17,897 nucleotides of DNA from contig CAKTSC010000008.1 of assembly GCA_934597465.1 (NCBI GenBank), positions 1-17,897 on the forward strand, written 5' to 3'. This document shows, piece after piece, positions 13,031 to 17,897 of the stretch. The notes beneath the pieces were generated by a model. The model was not told the DNA's origin, did not search any database, and saw nothing but the letters and a program-made list of their open reading frames with translations. Each line of letters opens with the position of its first letter. The stretch's first letter is position 1. The stretch is from an uncultured Dysosmobacter sp. GTDB lineage: Bacteria > Bacillota > Clostridia > Oscillospirales > Oscillospiraceae. A program made the translations under genes and the position numbers.

Positions 13031-14518
13031 ATGAACATCGATCCCCGTTACTTCGAGGAGATGGAAGAGCGCATCCCAAAGGGGAAAGTCCGCACCCGCT
13101 TTGCCCCCTCCCCCACCGGCTACATGCACGTGGGCAACCTGCGCACCGCCCTCTATACCTGGCTCATCGCCCGGCACTATGACGGCACCTTCATCCTCCG
13201 CATCGAGGATACCGACCAGACCCGCCAGGTGGAGGGTGCCACCGAGGTCATCTACCGCACCATGGCCGAGTGCGGCCTCAGCCACGACGAGGGCCCCGAC
13301 GTGGGCGGCCCCGTGGCCCCCTATATCCAGACGCAGCGGCGGGACACCTATCCCCGCTACGCCGAGCTCCTGGTCTCCAAGGGCGCGGCCTACCGGTGCT
13401 TCTGCGAAAAGTGCGAGTCCGAGGAGGATTCCGGCGAGTTTGACCGGGGGGACGATCCCTGCCGGGACATGAGCCCGGAGGAATCCCAGGCCCGGGCCGA
13501 CGCGGGCGAGCCCTATGTCATCCGCCAGCGCATCCCCCACGAGGGTACCACCACCTTCCACGATGTCTCCTTCGGCGACATCACCGTGGAGAACAAGACC
13601 CTGGACGACCAGGTGCTCCTGAAGCGGGACGGCCTGCCCACCTACAACTTCGCCAATGTGGTGGACGACCACCTCATGGGCATCACCCATGTGGTGCGCG
13701 GCAGCGAGTACCTCTCCTCCGCCCCCAAGTATAACCTTCTCTACGAGGCCTTCGGCTGGGAGATCCCCACCTACGTCCACTGCTCCCCCGTCATGCGGGA
13801 TCAGCACAACAAGATGTCCAAGCGCCACGGCGACCCCTCCTATGAGGATCTCAAGGCCCAGGGCTACGTGACGGACGCCATCCTCAACTATGTGGCCCTC
13901 CTGGGCTGGGCCCCCAAGGGCGAGAAGGCGGAGCAGGAGTTCTTCACCCTTTCCGAGCTGGCCGAGACCTTTGACATCGCGGGCATCTCCAAGTCCCCCG
14001 CCATCTTTGACATCGGGAAGCTCAACTACTTCAACGCCAACTACCTCCGCGCCATGAGCCCCGAGGCCTTCGCGAAAGCCGCGGAGCCCTATATCCGCTC
14101 CGTGGTGAAGAATCCCGCCATCGACGCCGCCGCCGTGGCCGCCCTGCTGCAGGCCCGCTGCGAGAAGCTCACCGAGATCCCGGAGAAGGTGGACTTCTTC
14201 GAGACCCTGCCGGAGTATGAGGCGGAGTTCTTCACCAACAAGAAATCCAAGACCAATCCCGAAGTTTCCAAGTCCATGCTGGAGGCCGCCATCCCCATGC
14301 TGGAGGGGCTCAGCGACTGGACCGCGGACGCCATCCACGATGGGCTCATCGACCTGGCAGCAAAGCTGGAGGTCAAGAACGCCACCCTCATGTGGCCTGT
14401 CCGCATTGCCGCGGCCGGCCGCCTGGTAACGCCCGGCGGCGCCGTGGAGATCTGCCACATCCTCGGACGGGAGGAGACCCTGCGCCGCCTCCGTCTGGGT
14501 CTGGATAAACTACAATAA
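13031..14518 (+). CDS. gltX: glutamyl-tRNA synthetase
   Basis: A class I synthetase that charges tRNA-Glu. FAPSPTGYMHVGNLRTAL (24-41) holds the HIGH-type motif, RIEDTDQTR follows at 57-65, and HNKMSKRHGD (259-268) is the KMSKS equivalent. YRCFCEKC and DPC (121-144) resemble the zinc-knuckle region seen in some bacterial GluRS. DDHLMGITHVVRGSEYL is the conserved active-site stretch. The C-terminal anticodon-binding part is helical, and the length of 495 residues is normal. The ATG at 13031 follows AAGGAGG by about 11 bases. asnA follows after 18 bases in the same transcript. Whether this enzyme is discriminating, or also charges tRNA-Gln for the amidotransferase route, cannot be told by eye. 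Confidence 0.96.
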   Translation: MNIDPRYFEEMEERIPKGKVRTRFAPSPTGYMHVGNLRTALYTWLIARHYDGTFILRIEDTDQTRQVEGATEVIYRTMAECGLSHDEGPDVGGPVAPYIQTQRRDTYPRYAELLVSKGAAYRCFCEKCESEEDSGEFDRGDDPCRDMSPEESQARADAGEPYVIRQRIPHEGTTTFHDVSFGDITVENKTLDDQVLLKRDGLPTYNFANVVDDHLMGITHVVRGSEYLSSAPKYNLLYEAFGWEIPTYVHCSPVMRDQHNKMSKRHGDPSYEDLKAQGYVTDAILNYVALLGWAPKGEKAEQEFFTLSELAETFDIAGISKSPAIFDIGKLNYFNANYLRAMSPEAFAKAAEPYIRSVVKNPAIDAAAVAALLQARCEKLTEIPEKVDFFETLPEYEAEFFTNKKSKTNPEVSKSMLEAAIPMLEGLSDWTADAIHDGLIDLAAKLEVKNATLMWPVRIAAAGRLVTPGGAVEICHILGREETLRRLRLGLDKLQ

Positions 14519-14536
14519 CGAGAGGAGACCTTACCC

Positions 14537-15544
14537 ATGAGCAAGCTGACGATCCCCCAGGGCTACACCGCCCCGCTGCCCAACTACGAGCTGCAGCGCG
14601 CCATCGCATTCATCAAGTCCACCTTCCAGACCAACCTCTCAAACGCGCTGAACCTCCGGCGCGTCTCCGCCCCCCTCTTCGTGGCGGATAATTCCGGTCT
14701 GAACGACAACCTGAACGGTGTGGAGCGTCCCGTCAGCTTCGATATCCCCGACGTGGGCCTCAACGCGGAAGTGGTTCATTCTCTTGCCAAGTGGAAGCGC
14801 CTGGCCCTGAAGCGCTACGGCTTCCACCCCGGCAAGGGCCTCTACACCGACATGAACGCCATCCGCCGGGACGAGGAGGTGGACAACCTCCACTCTGTCT
14901 ATGTGGACCAGTGGGACTGGGAGAAGATCATCACCCGGGAGGACCGGAACGTGGACTACCTCAAGTCCTCCGTTCGGGCCATCGTAGGCGCGGTCTGCGA
15001 GACCAGTGAGGCCCTGGACGTGGCCTTCCCCAGCCTCCACGGGAGGCTGGAGCGGGAAGTCTATTTCATTACCACCCAGGAGCTGGAGGACCGCTGGCCC
15101 GAGAAGACCCCCAAGGAGCGGGAGGACGCTATCTGCGCCGAGCACCACACCGTCTTCCTGATGCAGATCGGCGGCAAGCTGAAGTCCGGCGAGAAGCACG
15201 ACGGCCGGGCCCCGGACTATGACGACTGGGCCCTGAACGGCGACATCCTCATGTGGAACCCGGTGCTGGAGAAGGCCTTTGAGATCTCCTCCATGGGCAT
15301 CCGGGTGGACGAGGAATCCCTGGCCCGGCAGCTGAAGCTGGCCGGCTGCGAGGAGCGGGCGGAGCTGCCCTTCCACAGGATGCTCTTGAACGGCGAGCTG
15401 CCCCTGACCATGGGCGGCGGCATCGGCCAGAGCCGCCTCTGCATGCTGATGATCGGCACCTGCCACATCGGCGAGGTGCAGGCCAGTCTCTGGGACGAGG
15501 AGACCCTGCGCGGCTGCGAAGCCGCCGGGATCACCCTGCTGTAA
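14537..15544 (+). CDS. asnA: aspartate-ammonia ligase (asparagine synthetase A)
   Basis: An ATP-dependent enzyme that makes asparagine from aspartate and ammonia; its fold is related to class II aspartyl-tRNA synthetase. Family stretches seen include VSAPLFVADNSGLNDNLNGVERPV, GLYTDMNAIRRDE, SVYVDQWDWEK, PSLHGRLEREVYFITTQELEDRWP and the C-terminal TMGGGIGQSRLCMLMIG motif 3-like segment. The length of 335 residues is normal. It starts 18 bases after gltX with GAGAGGAGA as ribosome binding site, so it shares the gltX promoter, and it ends at a strong terminator. The pairing with gltX makes a small amino-acid and translation-supply operon. Confidence 0.96.
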   Translation: MSKLTIPQGYTAPLPNYELQRAIAFIKSTFQTNLSNALNLRRVSAPLFVADNSGLNDNLNGVERPVSFDIPDVGLNAEVVHSLAKWKRLALKRYGFHPGKGLYTDMNAIRRDEEVDNLHSVYVDQWDWEKIITREDRNVDYLKSSVRAIVGAVCETSEALDVAFPSLHGRLEREVYFITTQELEDRWPEKTPKEREDAICAEHHTVFLMQIGGKLKSGEKHDGRAPDYDDWALNGDILMWNPVLEKAFEISSMGIRVDEESLARQLKLAGCEERAELPFHRMLLNGELPLTMGGGIGQSRLCMLMIGTCHIGEVQASLWDEETLRGCEAAGITLL

Positions 15545-15566
15545 AGGGAAACCACAATACAGAACA

Positions 15567-15601
15567 CTCCCCCGGGAGCCATGGCTTCCGGGGGAGCTTT
15601 T
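15567..15601 (+). terminator. intrinsic terminator of gltX-asnA
   Basis: CTCCCCCGG pairs with CCGGGGGAG, and the inner AGCC-AT-GGCT extends the stem. TTTT follows after one C. It lies 23 bases after the asnA stop. Confidence 0.85.
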
Positions 15602-15629
15602 CCCTTCCGGGAGCCTGCCGGGAGGGGCA

Positions 15630-16178
15630 ATGGGAGGGATCTTCGTGGGCATCACCATTCGGAAAGCCACCTCTGCTGACCTGGACGCCGTCAGCGGAAT
15701 CTATTCCCGCATTCACGATGAGATCGAGGCGGGCCGGGCCAGCATCGGCTGGCTGCGGGACATCTACCCCACCCGGGCCACGGCGGAAGCCGCCCTCGCC
15801 CGGGATGAGCTCTTCGTGGAGGAGCAGGACGGCCTGGTCGTGGGCACCGCTATCTTAAATCAGACCCAGGTGGACGCCTACTTCGGCGCTCCCTGGGAAC
15901 ACGACGTTCCGGAGAAGGACATCATGGTGCTTCACACCCTGGTCATCGATCCCCGCTGCAAAGGCGCGGGCCTGGGCCGGGAATTTGCGGCCTACTACGA
16001 GCGCTACGCCCGCTCCCACGGCTGCCGCGCCCTGCGCATCGATACCAATGCCCGGAACACCGCGGCCCGGGGCTTCTACCGGAAGCTGGGCTACCGGGAG
16101 ATCGCCATCGTCCCCGTGACCTTCAACGGTATCCCCGGCGTGGATCTGGTGCTGCTGGAAAAATTCCTGGACGCGTAA
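15630..16178 (+). CDS. GNAT family N-acetyltransferase
   Basis: A 182-residue acetyltransferase of the GNAT superfamily; substrate unknown. IRKATSADLDAVSGIYSRIHDEI is the typical N-terminal strand and helix. VLHTLVIDPRCKGAGLGREFAAYYERYARSHG (100-131) includes the acetyl-CoA pyrophosphate loop (R/Q-x-x-G-x-G/A form, here CKGAGLG). LRIDTNARNTAARGFYRKLGYRE is the conserved C-terminal part with the Asn and Tyr usual in the family. Two starts are possible: the ATG at 15630 after GGGAGGGG, or a GTG at 15645 with GGGAGGG six bases upstream, giving VGITIRKA; most family members begin close to the latter. It is a single gene bounded by terminators on both sides. Confidence 0.9.
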   Translation: MGGIFVGITIRKATSADLDAVSGIYSRIHDEIEAGRASIGWLRDIYPTRATAEAALARDELFVEEQDGLVVGTAILNQTQVDAYFGAPWEHDVPEKDIMVLHTLVIDPRCKGAGLGREFAAYYERYARSHGCRALRIDTNARNTAARGFYRKLGYREIAIVPVTFNGIPGVDLVLLEKFLDA

Positions 16179-16179
16179 A

Positions 16180-16213
16180 AAGAGTCCCGAAGCCGCAGGG
16201 CTTTGGGACTCTT
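16180..16213. terminator. bidirectional terminator
   Basis: A 15-bp continuous stem (AAGAGTCCCGAAGCC with GGCTTTGGGACTCTT, one G-T pair) and a 4-base loop. The plus strand continues CTTTTC and the minus strand TTTTAC, so it can end both the acetyltransferase gene (plus) and the ABC transporter operon (minus), whose stop is 5 bases away. Confidence 0.88.
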
Positions 16214-16217
16214 CTTT

Positions 16218-16865
16218 TCAGAGGTCTACCGCCTCAAACGCTTTCACGCAGCTCCGGTAGGCCCAGGCGTTGAGCCCGGCGTAGAGGGCCGCGCCGATAG
16301 CCAGTACCGCCAGCTTCGCCCCCAGATGCTCCGGATCCGGGGTGTCCAGGCAGTCCCGGAAGAAGGGCACCGCAAAGGCCGCCGTCTCCGCCAGAGCCAT
16401 GTAGACCGTGAGTCCCGCGCAGCCCTTCAAAAAGGCCGTTCCCACCTTGTCGGGCCGCCGGAAGAAGCTCTCCAGGAAGATCCGGTCAAAGATCCCCAGC
16501 ATGGGCAGCGCCAGGCCGAAGAGAGCGATGCCGGCGTCCATCCCGGCGGCGTTCCCGGGGATGGCAAAGCTCTGGCGCAGGAGGGCGAAGGGCACCGCCG
16601 CCAGCATCTGCACCAGCTGGAAGAGGATCACGAGAAGGAAGCGGCTCTTCACCAGATCCCGCTTCCCCAGGGGCAGCAGGGAGAGGAACAGCAAGTCCTG
16701 ATTCTCTCGGGCCTCCGTAAAGGTGAAGAGGAAGCCCAGGCAGCCGTAGAAAAACACCACGTAGTAGGGATAGTTTGGGATCAGCAGCATGGCGGAGAGG
16801 GCCAGGAAGATCCAGTTGGTGGGATGGGCCACCAGCTTCAGTTCGTGCCGCAGCAGATTCCTCAT
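16218..16865 (-). CDS. ABC-2 type transporter permease
   Basis: A 215-residue integral membrane protein with about six hydrophobic segments; it begins MRNLLRHELKLVAHPTNWIFLAL, typical of the small ABC-2 permease group (PF13346-like) whose members start with a helix lying along the membrane. FTEARENQDLLFLSLLPLGKRDLVKSRFL is the conserved cytoplasmic loop that contacts the ATPase. The start overlaps the stop of the ATPase gene as ATGA, so the two are coupled. Substrate unknown; relatives export peptides, antibiotics or lipids. Only one permease gene is present, so a homodimer is likely unless a second permease is elsewhere. Confidence 0.85.
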   Translation of the reverse strand: MRNLLRHELKLVAHPTNWIFLALSAMLLIPNYPYYVVFFYGCLGFLFTFTEARENQDLLFLSLLPLGKRDLVKSRFLLVILFQLVQMLAAVPFALLRQSFAIPGNAAGMDAGIALFGLALPMLGIFDRIFLESFFRRPDKVGTAFLKGCAGLTVYMALAETAAFAVPFFRDCLDTPDPEHLGAKLAVLAIGAALYAGLNAWAYRSCVKAFEAVDL

Positions 16866-17683
16866 GCCTCTCCCCCCTTTTCCAGATGCACCATGATATC
16901 TTCCAGACTGGCAGGCTTTCCCTCCGGCGCATCCTCCGCCCGGTAGAGAGCCGTCCAGCCCTCCGCCGTTGGGCAGGCGCCCAGGGAGTTCGCGGGTTTT
17001 TCCTTCGCCGCTAGCAGCCGGTAGCGGTTCACCAGCTCCTCCCGGCTCCCTCGCTCGGCCATCCTTCCCTTCCGGAGGTAGAGGATCTCGTCCGCGCAGC
17101 GATCCAGGTCGCTGGTGATGTGAGTGGAGAAGAGGATCGTCACCCCCTCCTCCCGGGAGAGGTGCAGGAACTCCTCCAGCAGTTCCTCCCGGGACACGGG
17201 ATCCAGCCCGCTGGTGGGTTCATCCAGCAGCAGCAACTCCGCCCGGTGGGACAGGGCCAGGGTCAGGGCAAACTTCACCTTCATACCCGCTGAGAGCTGA
17301 GAGACGGTCTTCCCCTCCTCCAGGGCAAAGCGCGCCAGGCAGCGGCGGTAGGCCTCCTCGTCCCAGTTGGGATAGAAATGCCGGGCGACCTCCGCGATGG
17401 CCCCCAGCTTTCTCCGGGGATAGTAGACGAACTCCCCCGGCACATAGCCGATGCGGCTCTTGATCGCCCTCTCGTGCCCGGCGAAATCCAGGCCGAAGAA
17501 GCGCACCTCCCCGGCGTCGGAATGGGTCAGGTTCAGCAGGGACTTGAAGGTGGTGCTCTTTCCCGCCCCGTTCCGGCCGATGAAACCGGTAATGACCCCG
17601 GGCCGCAGGGTAAAGCTCACATCCTCCAGCGTGAAGGCCGGATAGTGCTTGGTGAGGCCCTGTACCGCCAGAACTTCGCTCAT
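16862..17683 (-). CDS. ABC transporter ATP-binding protein
   Basis: A 273-residue cytoplasmic ATPase subunit of an exporter-type ABC system. Walker A is GRNGAGKST (36-44), the signature is LSAGMK (130-135), Walker B is LLLLDEP (150-156) and the switch histidine is in STH (186-188). The usual Q-loop glutamine is not obvious: the region reads IGYVPGEFVYYP, with Gly where Gln is often found, as in several small exporters of this group. A tail of about 50 residues after the core (from NRYRLLAAKEKP) is seen in antibiotic- or peptide-export ATPases. Its start forms an ATGA overlap with the AbrB-type gene and its stop an ATGA overlap with the permease, so all three genes are one coupled unit. Confidence 0.93.
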   Translation of the reverse strand: MSEVLAVQGLTKHYPAFTLEDVSFTLRPGVITGFIGRNGAGKSTTFKSLLNLTHSDAGEVRFFGLDFAGHERAIKSRIGYVPGEFVYYPRRKLGAIAEVARHFYPNWDEEAYRRCLARFALEEGKTVSQLSAGMKVKFALTLALSHRAELLLLDEPTSGLDPVSREELLEEFLHLSREEGVTILFSTHITSDLDRCADEILYLRKGRMAERGSREELVNRYRLLAAKEKPANSLGACPTAEGWTALYRAEDAPEGKPASLEDIMVHLEKGGEA

Positions 17684-17897
17684 GCTTCCTCCCCCTCCTC
17701 GTCGCCCTCCGGGCCCTCGCCCAGTTTGCTGGCAAAACGGGAGAAGACCTCCCCGTCCTTCACCACGGCGATGCCCCGCTTGGTATCCGCCAGCAGCAGC
17801 AGGGTGTCCCCGGGCTGGATGTCAAACATCTCCCGGATCTCCTTGGGCACCACGAACTGCCCCTTCTCCCCCACCTTCACAGTGGCGGCAAACCGCT
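17680..17897 (-). CDS. AbrB-family (SpoVT-AbrB domain) regulator, N-terminus outside the window
   Basis: A swapped-hairpin AbrB-type DNA-binding protein. In frame from the window edge it reads RFAATVKVGEKGQFVVPKEIREMFDIQPGDTLLLL, the standard SpoVT-AbrB domain (K-V-G-E-K-G-Q-x-V-x-P, then REMFxIxPGD). The window edge cuts the gene: the frame is open through its last bases and homologous proteins carry a few more residues, so the GTG at 17880 is unlikely to be the true start. The C-terminus (GEGPEGDEEGEEA) is strongly acidic. Its stop overlaps the ATPase start, making it the first visible gene of the transporter operon and a likely regulator of it. Such operons more often carry a GntR-family regulator. 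Confidence 0.85.
   Translation of the reverse strand, partial: RFAATVKVGEKGQFVVPKEIREMFDIQPGDTLLLLADTKRGIAVVKDGEVFSRFASKLGEGPEGDEEGEEA

Noticed and set aside
12977..14458. 493-residue minus-strand frame over gltX
   Set aside because: It is the reverse-strand shadow of gltX, very rich in Gly, His, Val and Leu, with no ribosome binding site or conserved motif.
1..17897. CRISPR arrays, tRNA or rRNA genes, transposases, att sites
   Set aside because: I looked for repeated spacer-like units, CCA-ending cloverleaf sequences and transposase motifs and saw none.

Overview
The window looks like a chromosomal core region of a GC-rich, endospore-forming Clostridia, most likely Oscillospiraceae (the Flavonifractor/Lawsonibacter type). 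The evidence is a spoIIGA-sigE pair, a T-box leader, Firmicutes-type sigma-A promoters and AGGAGG ribosome binding sites, together with strong G/C bias at third codon positions. I see no rRNA, tRNA, CRISPR, phage or insertion sequence. Nearly all the DNA is explained by about 22 genes and their signals.

Layout, left to right. (1) 1-2057, minus strand: a near-consensus sigma-A promoter and a T-box leader with a predicted valine (GUC) specifier drive two YcxB-like membrane proteins and then valS, which runs off the left edge. (2) 2067-3666, minus: spoIIGA-sigE, the mother-cell sigma factor and its processing protease, behind a TATAAT box with unusually wide -35 spacing. (3) 3818-4138, minus: a DUF951 protein coupled to a 30-residue membrane peptide, ending in a strong terminator. 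(4) 4240-5262, plus: an S1-domain protein, convergent with rarA (5323-6586, minus), which carries an apparent one-base frameshift near its 3' end. (5) 6781-8618, plus: nth with its terminator, then three small, tightly packed genes of unknown function behind a sequence resembling a sigma-E promoter. (6) 8664-12904, minus: a four-gene unit trpS-tagO-mnaA-anchored extracytoplasmic protein. (7) 12935-15601, plus: gltX-asnA. (8) 15630-16178, plus: a GNAT acetyltransferase. (9) 16218-17897, minus: a translationally coupled AbrB-type regulator, ABC ATPase and permease; the regulator's 5' end lies beyond the right edge.

How the genes work together. Three aminoacyl-tRNA synthetases (ValRS, TrpRS, GluRS) and asparagine synthetase make a translation and amino-acid theme. 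tagO and mnaA supply undecaprenyl-linked GlcNAc and ManNAc for wall glycopolymers. SpoIIGA activates SigE in the mother cell. The small-protein cluster at 7528-8618 may belong to the SigE regulon, and I regard it as the best candidate for undescribed biology. The placement of two YcxB-like membrane proteins between a Val T-box and valS is the second.

All assignments rest on reading motifs by eye. No database search or folding program was run.
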